Source of the DNA: Poriferisodalis sp026713105
Lineage (GTDB): Bacteria; Actinomycetota; Acidimicrobiia; Acidimicrobiales; Poriferisodalaceae
Direction: 5' to 3'
DNA length: 64,000 nt
Assembly (NCBI GenBank): GCA_965115995.1
Contig: OZ220472.1
Coordinates: 1,736,001-1,800,000, forward strand
Each line of letters starts with the position of its first letter. Position 1 is the first letter of the stretch. The position numbers and the translations under genes were made by a program. Positions 51,754-59,754 of this stretch are shown here, piece after piece. The notes beneath the pieces were generated by a model, which saw nothing but the letters and a program-made list of their open reading frames with translations, did not search any database and was not told the DNA's origin.

Positions 51754-52506
51754 TCAGCTGGCCGAGGTGAGGACGGCGTGGTGCTCGCGTACTTGGGCGG
51801 GGCGGTGCGCTCGCACGTAGTCGGGATTCTGAGAGAGCGCCAGGTCGAGCAGCTCGAGTCGGTCGGCGGTCTGCAGCCAGGGCACTGGCACATACAGGGG
51901 CAGGTCGAAGCGGCGCAACTGACCTAGGCCGCTGTAGATGGCCCGCTGATACTCCGCTCGGTCGGGCCAGTCCATGTCGTGGGGGCCGAAGCCGACACCA
52001 CAGTCGAGCAGCAGGCGTTGGCTGACTCCGGCGCTCCTCAGGCGCTGGATGTGGTGCCCAAACCACTCGACCATGACCGTGACGGGGTCGCCGCTCACGT
52101 CTCGGACGCTGCGGAAGTCACGGCCCAGCATGAATGGCAGCACCACGGCGACTCCGCGCTCTGCGGCGAGCTCAACCATCTCGGTTGATTGCAGGGCATC
52201 GCCGGCATTCAGCACCGTGGCGCCTGCATCCAGGGCTCGAGACGCTACTGCGGGCTTGCGGGTGTCGATCGCCACCTCTGCGCCCAACGACAGCAGCCCG
52301 AGCAACGGTCCCTCAACTCGCTGCCACTCGTCATCTGTGCTCACCTCGTCGCTGCCGGGCGTGGAGCCCTCCCCGCCGAGGTCAAAGTGATCGGCACCCT
52401 CCGCCAGCAATTCGGCTCCCCGCGCGGCGGCTTCGGCACGGCCCTGAACGACGGAGAAGTCAGCCTTCGAGTCCGGAGAGGCGTTGACCACGCCGAAGAT
52501 CTCCAC
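51754..52506 (-). CDS. Dihydropteroate synthase-like protein (divergent FolP homologue)
   Basis: A 250-residue TIM-barrel pterin-binding family protein. It begins IFGVVNASPDSKADFS, matching the FolP first strand (MGVVNVTPDSFSDGG), and shows FDLGGEGSTPGSDEV, VAIDTRKPAVA and AGATVLNAGDAL in place of the usual catalytic motifs (DIGGESTRPGA, SVDTxxxxVA, INDV). These changes at pterin-contacting positions suggest it may not be a housekeeping dihydropteroate synthase. No folate genes are adjacent. Alternatives include other pterin-binding or methyl-transfer roles. Start ATG 52506. Confidence 0.7.
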   Translation of the reverse strand: MEIFGVVNASPDSKADFSVVQGRAEAAARGAELLAEGADHFDLGGEGSTPGSDEVSTDDEWQRVEGPLLGLLSLGAEVAIDTRKPAVASRALDAGATVLNAGDALQSTEMVELAAERGVAVVLPFMLGRDFRSVRDVSGDPVTVMVEWFGHHIQRLRSAGVSQRLLLDCGVGFGPHDMDWPDRAEYQRAIYSGLGQLRRFDLPLYVPVPWLQTADRLELLDLALSQNPDYVRAHRPAQVREHHAVLTSAS

Positions 52507-52529
52507 GGCCGCAAACTAGTCAGGACGGC

Positions 52530-53078
52530 TCAGGCGAGGTCTGGGTGGAGCGCGGCCTCCGGTGAGGGACGGATGCTGATTGCGTGGCCGACCTGTGGCG
52601 GCAGCGGCAGATGCCGGTGCGCCTCCCAGATCTCGCCGAGGCGCCGGTACGGCTCATCGGCCATGAGGCCCACGCGCCGGGTCGGCCCGTCGATGTGCAG
52701 CGACATGACCTCGCAGGTGGCCACGAGGTAGTCCTCTCGGGTCTGGATCATCGTCTGGAACGCGTGAATGCGCTTGCGGTCGAAGCCGAGCATCTGGACC
52801 GAGATCACAAAGGGCTCATCGGGTCCGATCTCGCGCACGTAGGTGATGTGGTTCTCGGCCGAGAACGTGGTGATGTCGCGCATTTCCCGGTGCGAGGCGC
52901 CGAGTCCGATGAAGTCCATCCACGGCGCGATCGCATCGTCAAATGCGACCAGGTAGTAGCCCGCATTGAGATGGCCGTTGTAATCGATCCACTGCTCCTG
53001 CACGGTGCCGTCCATCACCGCGACCGGTGCTGACGGGACGCGGTCGGTCGGTTGCGGGCTCAGCGCGTCTTCACTCAC
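52530..53078 (-). CDS. Hot-dog acyl-CoA thioesterase (possible betainyl-CoA thioesterase)
   Basis: A 182-residue 4-hydroxybenzoyl-CoA thioesterase-fold protein. The catalytic loop is WIDYNGHLNAGYYL (30-43), with Asp32 and the NGHLN pattern. Carnitine catabolic clusters in other bacteria include a thioesterase of this shape (CdhB) that frees glycine betaine from betainyl-CoA. The carnitine genes here are 7-9 kb away on the opposite strand, so the link is only suggested. Other substrates are equally possible. The 23-bp gap to the downstream DHPS-like gene suggests one transcription unit. Confidence 0.72.
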   Translation of the reverse strand: MSEDALSPQPTDRVPSAPVAVMDGTVQEQWIDYNGHLNAGYYLVAFDDAIAPWMDFIGLGASHREMRDITTFSAENHITYVREIGPDEPFVISVQMLGFDRKRIHAFQTMIQTREDYLVATCEVMSLHIDGPTRRVGLMADEPYRRLGEIWEAHRHLPLPPQVGHAISIRPSPEAALHPDLA

Positions 53079-53143
53079 GCCAGACTCCTCTCCCGGTACA
53101 TCACGACCATCTGTGTGCCTCGCAAGTGAACCAGCAATCAGGC

Positions 53144-54667
53144 TCAGTTGCTGCGGGCCACCTCCGCCACAGCGGCTGGCGCGGCCGCGCCGTTTCGGCC
53201 ACTCGCGCCGTCAACGAGAATCGGCCAGTACACCTCGGGTGGAGCATCACGCAGAGCGGCCGAACGAGGCAGCGACTGGGCAGCCGTCAATGCCTCCCCG
53301 GCTGTCAGCGGGTCCCCAACCGGCCTGATCATCGGTGCGACGGGTTCCCCATTTGGTCCGCGGACAACAGACGGCTGCGGCACCAGTGGGCGGGGAATCG
53401 GAGCCGCGGGAGGGGCGGGGCGGGGCGGAGGGGGCGCACCAGGTGGTCCGATGTAGGTGGGGAGCGGGACTGGGTGGCGTGTCATGGGCAGCAGCACCGA
53501 AACGCCTATCGCTGCGATGACGCCCGCTATGGCGATCGGTAAACCGATGCCGCCGGTCGCATCAGCAGTGAAGCCCATCAACGGCGGGCCGATAAGTGCC
53601 CCGGTGCCGGCGCTGAAGAACAGCAAGCCCATCACCGCACCGATGCCCGCCAAACCGAACAGGTGAGCCGTGACGTCCCCGAGCAGCGCCACGAAGCCGC
53701 CATAGGAGACCCCGAGGATCGACGCGAAGACAATCAGGAGAACGAACTTCGCCTCCAGCCCGCCGACCCGGGTCGTCGCAAACCAGATCGCAAATGCGAC
53801 CGGCAGCCCGAAGAACGCGATCTTGAGCAGCCGGACCGAGCCCAGCGGCCGAGCCACGCTCGTGAGCGCCATGCGGCCCACGATGCTCGCGAATCCGATG
53901 ACCGTGAACAGCGCCACCGCCGCCCGTGCCGGGAGGCCATCGTCTTGGGCAAACGTGACCACCGAGCCCAACGACCCGATGACGGCCACCGTGAAGAACA
54001 CACCTGAGACAGCCATCTGCCAGAACGGCACAGAACGCACCACAAGAGCGAGATGACGCTGGGGATCGCCCATCTCCATCTTCGGCGGCCGCTTGATCAT
54101 GAAGAGCGCCGTCGCGAAAATGCCGGCTGACAACACCGCGAGCACCCGCATGCCGCCGCGCCATCCATAGATCTCCAGCAGCCATTGCCCCAGCGGTGCA
54201 AAGAGCATGGTTCCCAAACCGGAGCCCGTGGCGACGAGACCCTGGGCCACGGCGCGATGACGAGCAAACCACATCGCCGTGAGCGCGAACAACGGAGCGT
54301 TGAAAATCCCGCCGCCGAATCCCAAGCCGACGCCGAACAACACATATCCGTGCCACAGCACCGACACGTGTGACATCGCGAACAGGCCGCCGCAGAACAT
54401 CGATCCGCCCACGATGAGCAGCGGAGCGATGCCGAAACGGTCATAGAAGCGGCCTGAGACCACGGCGCTGCCGAAGAACAGGAACACCGTGATGCCGAAC
54501 ACGAGGCTGATCGGCCCGTGCCCGGTGCCGAATTCTTCCGACATGCTCTTGGCGAACGCGTTGAAGCTGTAGATCGTCCCGAACGCCGCCATGACGCTCA
54601 GCGCTGCACCGCAGGCGGTGACCCAGCCGCGCGCCGAGTCGAGATGCGTCGGACCGCCGGCCATCAC
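53144..54667 (-). CDS. MFS transporter, oxalate/formate antiporter-like
   Basis: A 507-residue major-facilitator permease with 12 predicted membrane helices (for example SLVFGITVFLFFGSAVVSG and VLFGVGLGFGGGIFNAP; the central loop holds RPPKMEMGDP). GRFYDRFG is the MFS motif A between helices 2 and 3. The best likeness is the OFA family, which exchanges organic acids. A proline-rich cytoplasmic C-terminal tail (PTYIGPPGAPPPPRPAPP, then poorly conserved sequence) extends about 75 residues and is unusual. It may carry carboxylates linked to the catabolic genes, but the substrate is undetermined. Confidence 0.85.
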   Translation of the reverse strand: MMAGGPTHLDSARGWVTACGAALSVMAAFGTIYSFNAFAKSMSEEFGTGHGPISLVFGITVFLFFGSAVVSGRFYDRFGIAPLLIVGGSMFCGGLFAMSHVSVLWHGYVLFGVGLGFGGGIFNAPLFALTAMWFARHRAVAQGLVATGSGLGTMLFAPLGQWLLEIYGWRGGMRVLAVLSAGIFATALFMIKRPPKMEMGDPQRHLALVVRSVPFWQMAVSGVFFTVAVIGSLGSVVTFAQDDGLPARAAVALFTVIGFASIVGRMALTSVARPLGSVRLLKIAFFGLPVAFAIWFATTRVGGLEAKFVLLIVFASILGVSYGGFVALLGDVTAHLFGLAGIGAVMGLLFFSAGTGALIGPPLMGFTADATGGIGLPIAIAGVIAAIGVSVLLPMTRHPVPLPTYIGPPGAPPPPRPAPPAAPIPRPLVPQPSVVRGPNGEPVAPMIRPVGDPLTAGEALTAAQSLPRSAALRDAPPEVYWPILVDGASGRNGAAAPAAVAEVARSN

Positions 54668-54807
54668 GTTTGCGAGGCTACGGCGGCAGCGCCGACAGTG
54701 CGGAGGGGAGCCTCAGACGGTCCGTCGATGACGTCGGCGCTCAGCAGCGCCGCTAGACGGCGCGGACCGTCGATGCGAGGGGTGACGCCGGTGCAGCGAA
54801 CAGCGGC

Positions 54808-56643
54808 TCAGCCCAGCAGGGACAGGTCGCGCACTGCGCCTCGGTCGGCGCTGGTGGCCATCGCGGCGTAGGCCCGCAGCGCTGTGCTGACCTGACGCGG
54901 GCGGGGTTCGGCCGGCTGCCAACCTGCGGCGTCCTGCTCGATGCGCCGCCGCTCGAGCTCGGCGTCGTCGACGGCCAGGTTGATGGTGCGATTCGGAATG
55001 TCGATCTCGATGATGTCGCCGGTGCGCACCAGCCCGATGAGCCCGCCCGACGCCGCTTCCGGCGAGACATGGCCGATCGACAGACCTGAGGTGCCGCCCG
55101 AGAAGCGGCCGTCGGTCACCAGCGCACACTCCTTGCCCAGACCTTTGGACTTCAGATACGAGGTCGGGTACAGCATCTCCTGCATGCCGGGGCCGCCACG
55201 CGGACCCTCGTAGCGCACTAACACGACGTCGCCAGCCACAACATCGCCGTCCAAGATGTGCTCGACGGCCTCGTCCTGGCTCTCGACCACGTGCGCCGGC
55301 CCGGAGAACACCCAGATCGACTCGTCGACGCCGGCGGTCTTGACGACACAGCCGTCGGGAGCCAGGTTGCCGTACAGGATCGCCAGCCCGCCGTCGGCCG
55401 AGTAGGCACAATCGACGGAGCGAATGCAGCCGCGCTCACGGTCGACGTCGAGCGTGCGATAACGCTCAGACTGGCTGAACGCCACCTGCGTCGGGATACC
55501 CGCCGGACCGGCCCTGAAGAACTCGGACAGCGCCGGATCGTCATTGGTGGCAACGTCCCATTGCGAGATCGCATCGAACATGGTCGACGAGTGCACCGTG
55601 GGCACCTGGTTGGCAATGAGGCCGGCCCGATTCAGCTCGGCCAGGATGCCCATGACCCCACCGGCACGGTGCACGTCTTCGACGTGGAAGAACTCCGACG
55701 CCGGCGCAACCTTGCAGATGTTCGGCACCTTGCGCGACAACCGGTCGATGTCGGCCATGGTGAAATTCAGCTCTGCTTCCTGAGCCGCCGCCAGCAGGTG
55801 CAGGATCGTGTTGGTCGACCCGCCCATGGCGATGTCGAGCGTCATGGCGTTCTCGAAGGCCTCGAAGCTGCCGATCGAGCGCGGCAGCACCGTGTCGTCG
55901 CCCTCCTGGTAGTAGCGCCGGCACAGGTCGACCACCACGCGTCCCGCTTCCAGGAACAGCTCGCGGCGGTCGGCATGGGTCGCCACCACTGTCCCGTTGC
56001 CGGGCAGCGACAGCCCCAGCGCCTCGGTCAGGCAGTTCATGGAATTCGCGGTGAACATGCCCGAGCACGAACCGCACGTGGGACAGCCCGACCGCTCCAT
56101 CTCGGCCACGTCCTCGTCGCTGACCGACTCATCGGCAGCAACCACCATCACGTTGATGAGGTCGACCTTCTGAGAAGCCAGCTTCGTCTTGCCGGCCTCC
56201 ATCGGGCCGCCGGACACGAACACTGTGGGGACATTCAGCCGCATCGCGGCGTTGAGCATCCCCGGGGTGATCTTGTCGCAGTTGCTGATGCACACCAGCG
56301 CATCGGCGCAGTGCGCATTCACCATGTACTCGACCGCATCAGCGATCAGATCTCGCGACGGCAGGCTGTAGAGCATCCCGTCGTGGCCCATGGCAATGCC
56401 ATCGTCGACGGCGATGGTGTTGAACTCCTTGGCCACTCCCCCAGCCGCCTCGATCTCACGGGCGACGAGCTGGCCGAGATCCTTGAGATGCACATGGCCC
56501 GGCACGAATTGGGTGAACGAGTTGGAGATGGCGATGATCGGCTTGCCGAAGTCGTCATCGGTCATGCCGGTAGCTCGCCACAATGCACGGGCCCCGGCCT
56601 GATTTCGGCCCGCTGTGGAGGTGACGGATCGGTAACTCGGCAT
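54808..56643 (-). CDS. ilvD: Dihydroxy-acid dehydratase
   Basis: A 611-residue IlvD, normal length for the E. coli-type enzyme. The iron-sulfur ligands lie in ISNCDKITPGM and the CPTCGSCSGMFTANSMNC stretch, with a further conserved GNGT region (SLPGNGTVVA). DGRFSGGTSGLSIGHVSPEA near the C-terminus is the diagnostic substrate/Mg region. It dehydrates 2,3-dihydroxy-isovalerate and -methylvalerate in valine and isoleucine synthesis. Start MPSYRSVTST at 56643. The region to the divergent serB gene is 132 bp and should hold both promoters. Confidence 0.95.
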   Translation of the reverse strand: MPSYRSVTSTAGRNQAGARALWRATGMTDDDFGKPIIAISNSFTQFVPGHVHLKDLGQLVAREIEAAGGVAKEFNTIAVDDGIAMGHDGMLYSLPSRDLIADAVEYMVNAHCADALVCISNCDKITPGMLNAAMRLNVPTVFVSGGPMEAGKTKLASQKVDLINVMVVAADESVSDEDVAEMERSGCPTCGSCSGMFTANSMNCLTEALGLSLPGNGTVVATHADRRELFLEAGRVVVDLCRRYYQEGDDTVLPRSIGSFEAFENAMTLDIAMGGSTNTILHLLAAAQEAELNFTMADIDRLSRKVPNICKVAPASEFFHVEDVHRAGGVMGILAELNRAGLIANQVPTVHSSTMFDAISQWDVATNDDPALSEFFRAGPAGIPTQVAFSQSERYRTLDVDRERGCIRSVDCAYSADGGLAILYGNLAPDGCVVKTAGVDESIWVFSGPAHVVESQDEAVEHILDGDVVAGDVVLVRYEGPRGGPGMQEMLYPTSYLKSKGLGKECALVTDGRFSGGTSGLSIGHVSPEAASGGLIGLVRTGDIIEIDIPNRTINLAVDDAELERRRIEQDAAGWQPAEPRPRQVSTALRAYAAMATSADRGAVRDLSLLG

Positions 56644-56775
56644 GGGTCCAGCCTACGCCCGGGCTGCCACATCGCTTCAACCTGGCGCACCGCCTTTTTG
56701 CGACGTCTACGGTCGGTGCCGACATTCATAGGGCGGCATGGCCCGATCCGAAGGCCAACTAGCCTGCACGAACCA

Positions 56776-58011
56776 ATGTGCCCGCCCGACGACACAGCGC
56801 CGAAGGACACGATCCTGATCCGGGTGACCGGTCCCGACGGCCCGGGAATCACCACCGACCTGCTGGCCCTGCTCGCCAATGCCGGCGCCGACGTGGGGGA
56901 CATGGAACAGGTCGTCGTGCGCCGCCAGCTCACACTCGGGCTCGCAATCACGGTTCCCGCAGGCCGAGATCTCGTCAAGGAAGTGCTGCTGTTCGGCTAC
57001 GAGCGGGGCCTCGAGATGAACTTCGAGGTCGTCGACGCCACGCCGACCCGGCACGTGGAGCGCCTCGTGGTCACCGCCCTGGCGCCCGAACTCAGCCCGG
57101 CCGACCTGTCGGTCGTCACCAGCGCTATCGCCACCAGCGGCGGCAACATCGATCGCATCCACCGGCTCTCCCGCTTCCCGGTCTGGAGCTATGAGTTCCT
57201 GGTCGAAGGCGCGCAGGGCGACAAGCTCCGCACCGACCTGATCGAAGTGGCCGCTGACCGGCGCATCGACATCGCCGTGCAGCCGCACGGACTGTCGCGG
57301 CGCTCAACCCGCATGATCGTGATGGACGTCGACTCGACACTGATCCGCGACGAGGTGATCGACCTGCTGGCCGCCGAAGCAGGACACGAAGCGCGCTCAG
57401 CGGAACTGACGGCCGCCGCGATGGCCGGCCAGATCGACTTCGAGACGTCGCTGCGAAAGCGAGTGAAGCTGCTCACCGGCCAGCCCACCGAGATCATCGA
57501 CTCGGCGATTGTGCACATGAATCTGACACGCGGGGCCCGCACCTTCGCCCGAACGCTGAAGCGGCTGGGCTACAAGGTCGCGATCATCTCCGGCGGGTTC
57601 ACGCACTTCACCGACCACCTGGCGAAGCGACTCAAATTCGACCACGCCTACGCCAACGAGCTCGAGATCCGCGACGGCAGGCTCACCGGCGAACTGGTCG
57701 GCGAGGTGATCGACGCCGAGGCCAAGGCACGGCTGCTGCGACAGCTCGCGTACATCGAGGGCGTGCCGCTGGAGCAGATCGTGGCAGTGGGCGACGGCGC
57801 CAACGACCTCCCGATGCTGACAGCGGCCGGGCTCGGCATCGCGTTCAACGCCAAGCCGATCGTGGCCGAGTCGGCAGACGCCACCGTCAACGTCCCGTAC
57901 CTGGATGCGATCCTGTTCATGCTGGGCGTCACACGCGAAGAAGTCGAGGCCGCCGACGCCTCGACGACGCCGCTGAACGCGGAGCGGCCGCTCTCGACGC
58001 TGCTGCCGTGA
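56776..58011 (+). CDS. serB: Phosphoserine phosphatase with N-terminal ACT domains
   Basis: A 411-residue SerB of the mycobacterial type. Two ACT-like regulatory domains fill about residues 1-170: the first begins ILIRVTGPDGPGITTDLLALL, the second includes ALAPELSPADLSVVTSAIA. The HAD phosphatase follows: DVDSTLIRDE with nucleophile Asp184 and general acid Asp186, the IISGGFTHFTD motif II, and GDGANDLPML motif III/IV. It hydrolyses L-phosphoserine, the last step of serine synthesis, and ACT domains suggest serine feedback. The ATG at 56776 fits the family start; upstream reading in frame belongs to the antisense of ilvD. Confidence 0.94.
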   Translation: MCPPDDTAPKDTILIRVTGPDGPGITTDLLALLANAGADVGDMEQVVVRRQLTLGLAITVPAGRDLVKEVLLFGYERGLEMNFEVVDATPTRHVERLVVTALAPELSPADLSVVTSAIATSGGNIDRIHRLSRFPVWSYEFLVEGAQGDKLRTDLIEVAADRRIDIAVQPHGLSRRSTRMIVMDVDSTLIRDEVIDLLAAEAGHEARSAELTAAAMAGQIDFETSLRKRVKLLTGQPTEIIDSAIVHMNLTRGARTFARTLKRLGYKVAIISGGFTHFTDHLAKRLKFDHAYANELEIRDGRLTGELVGEVIDAEAKARLLRQLAYIEGVPLEQIVAVGDGANDLPMLTAAGLGIAFNAKPIVAESADATVNVPYLDAILFMLGVTREEVEAADASTTPLNAERPLSTLLP

Positions 58012-58065
58012 CATTCATGCCCTCATGTCGAGACTTGGACGGCTCGCACAGGTAACTTCGGCCTC

Positions 58066-58425
58066 ATGGCCGAAATGACGATTTACCACAACCCCCACTG
58101 AAACTCCTCCCGGAATGCCTTGGCGGTCGCCGAGGAAGCTGGAGTGGACGCAGACATCGTCCTGTACATGAAAACGCCGCCCGACCGCGAGACCCTCGAG
58201 CATCTGGTGTCGATCCTCGAGGATCCCGTCGAAGACCTGGTGCGCAAGGACTCGCAATTCAAGAAGCTGAACCTGAACGCGGATGACTACGTGGGCAATC
58301 CCGAAGCGGTCGTCGACCTGCTGAGCCAGCGCAAGGCGCTCATGCAGCGCCCGGTGGTGGTACACGGCAACCGGGCCATCGTCGGACGCCCGAAGGGTCG
58401 CATCGCCGAGCTGCTGGCCGACTGA
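58066..58425 (+). CDS. ArsC-family protein with in-frame TGA at the catalytic residue (predicted selenoprotein)
   Basis: From the ATG at 58066 the frame reads MAEMTIYHNPH, TGA (58099-58101), NSSRNALAVAEEAG and on to 58425. Reading TGA as selenocysteine gives a 119-residue protein matching arsenate-reductase-like ArsC along its whole length: HNPHU-N-SSRNAL for the catalytic HNPxC loop, YMKTPPDRETL, VRKDSQFKKL, QRPVVVHGNRAIVGRPKGRI. The conserved arginines (in VRKD, QRPVVV and GRP) are present; the only deviation is Sec12 for Cys12. A 7-bp hairpin capped by GGUC lies 16 nt after the TGA. ATG 58075 is an alternative start. A plain nonsense mutation is the competing view. The substrate may be arsenate or another oxyanion. 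Confidence 0.82.
58118..58135 (+). promoter_or_regulatory. Bacterial SECIS-like hairpin after the TGA of the ArsC-like gene
   Basis: CCUUGGC (58118-58124) pairs with GCCGAGG (58129-58135), 7 bp with one G-U wobble, and the loop is GGUC (58125-58128). The loop starts 23 nt after the TGA. This is the same GGUC loop found in the E. coli fdhF SECIS, at comparable spacing. It lies within coding sequence, as expected for bacterial SECIS. Confidence 0.72.
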
Positions 58426-58463
58426 GACACGTCGCTTGATGACTGCGCCGAGAATCACGGTCG

Positions 58464-59684
58464 ATGACTGACGCGAGCGGCGGGAGCGCTGGCGAACCCT
58501 GCGTAGATCCCGATACCGGCGGCGTGTGCACCCCGCTGTTCGATCTGCACACCGAGCTCGGCGGCCGGATGGTGAACTTCGGCGGCCACGCGCTGCCGAT
58601 GCGCTACGGCGACGGCACCGTGGCCGAGCACCGAGCCACCCGCACCGCAGCGGGCCTGTTCGACGTGAGCCACATGGGCATCGTCGAGCTGCACCCCGCG
58701 GGCACCGGTGGGACCGCCAGGGTGGCTGCGTGGCTGGAGCGCTGCGTGCCGGGCTCGATCGTCAATCTGGCGCCCGGCCGGATGCGCTACACGCTGTTCA
58801 CGACGGCGGGGGGCGGGGTGCTCGACGATCTCATCGTGACCAACCTGGGGCACTGCCTGCGCATCGTGGTCAATGCCGTGCGCACGGATGCAGACCTGGA
58901 CATGCTGCGAGACGCGAACGAGCGCAGCGACGGCGGGTACAACGACGACGGCGGTGGCGGCGGCGGTACCGCCGGCGCGGTGCACATCGAGGTACGGGCC
59001 GACCTGGCGCTGGTAGCGCTGCAGGGGCCCGCCGCGGCCGAGGTGCTCGCACGCTGGGCCGCGCCCGCCGCCGAGCTGGCGTTTATGTCCACGGCGACCC
59101 TGCCCATCGACGGAGTCGACTGCGAAGTGTCTCGCTGCGGGTACACCGGTGAGGACGGCTTCGAGATTGCCATGCCCGCCGCCGAAGCGCTGCACATCGC
59201 ACAGCTGCTGCTGAGCGCCGACGAGGTCTCTCCCGCCGGGCTCGGCGCCCGCGACACGCTGCGCCTCGAAGCGGGCCTGCCCCTGGTAGGCCACGAGCTG
59301 ACCGAGGCGACCACGCCGGCCGAGGCAGGTCTCGGCTGGTCCATACCGAAACGCCGCCGCGCCGACGGCGGTTACCCCGGCGCTGAACTCATCGCGACGC
59401 AGCTCAGTGACGGACCGCCACGGCTACGGGTTGGCATCGCAGCCGAAGGCCGCCGCCCGATCCGCGACGGCGCCACGCTGGCCACGCCAGACGGCATCAC
59501 CATCGGCATCGTGACCAGCGGCGGTTATGGCCCCACAGTCGATGCACCGATCGCCATGGCCTACGTGGCAGCCGAGCACGCGGCCGAGGGCACCGAGTTG
59601 CTGGCCGAGGGTCGCAAAGGCGCCGAGCCGTGCCAGGTGGCGCCGCTGCCGTTCGTCGAGCATCGCTACTGGCGGCCGTCGTGA
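58464..59684 (+). CDS. gcvT: Aminomethyltransferase (glycine cleavage T protein)
   Basis: A 406-residue GcvT. TPLFDLHTELGGRMVNFGGHALPM (pieces at about 23-46) and GLFDVSHMGIVEL are the N-terminal tetrahydrofolate-domain hallmarks; SRCGYTGEDGFEI and AGLGARDTLRLEAGLPLVGHE follow, and the C-terminal barrel ends in CQVAPLPFVEHRYWRP. It transfers the aminomethyl carbon from lipoyl-GcvH to THF. A Gly/Asp-rich insertion (DGGYNDDGGGGGGTAG) at about 153-168 is unusual. It is followed 70 bp later by gcvP on the same strand; gcvH is not in the window. Confidence 0.93.
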   Translation: MTDASGGSAGEPCVDPDTGGVCTPLFDLHTELGGRMVNFGGHALPMRYGDGTVAEHRATRTAAGLFDVSHMGIVELHPAGTGGTARVAAWLERCVPGSIVNLAPGRMRYTLFTTAGGGVLDDLIVTNLGHCLRIVVNAVRTDADLDMLRDANERSDGGYNDDGGGGGGTAGAVHIEVRADLALVALQGPAAAEVLARWAAPAAELAFMSTATLPIDGVDCEVSRCGYTGEDGFEIAMPAAEALHIAQLLLSADEVSPAGLGARDTLRLEAGLPLVGHELTEATTPAEAGLGWSIPKRRRADGGYPGAELIATQLSDGPPRLRVGIAAEGRRPIRDGATLATPDGITIGIVTSGGYGPTVDAPIAMAYVAAEHAAEGTELLAEGRKGAEPCQVAPLPFVEHRYWRPS

Positions 59685-59754
59685 TCGACGGCGCGATCAA
59701 CAGCGTGGCAAGGTGCTCAGCCGCGAAGAGGCCCCCAAAGCATGAGTGACAGCC

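Noticed and set aside
51407..52066. Minus-strand 219-residue open frame over the repeat region and the DHPS-like gene
   Set aside because: No family pattern, Arg/Pro/Ser-rich, and overlaps a better-supported gene in another frame.
55258..56775. Long upstream extension of the serB frame
   Set aside because: It is the antisense of ilvD; the ACT domain starts right after the ATG at 56776.
16698..58425. General reassignment of TGA to an amino acid
   Set aside because: Many genes in the window end in TGA at the expected family C-terminus, so TGA works as a stop.
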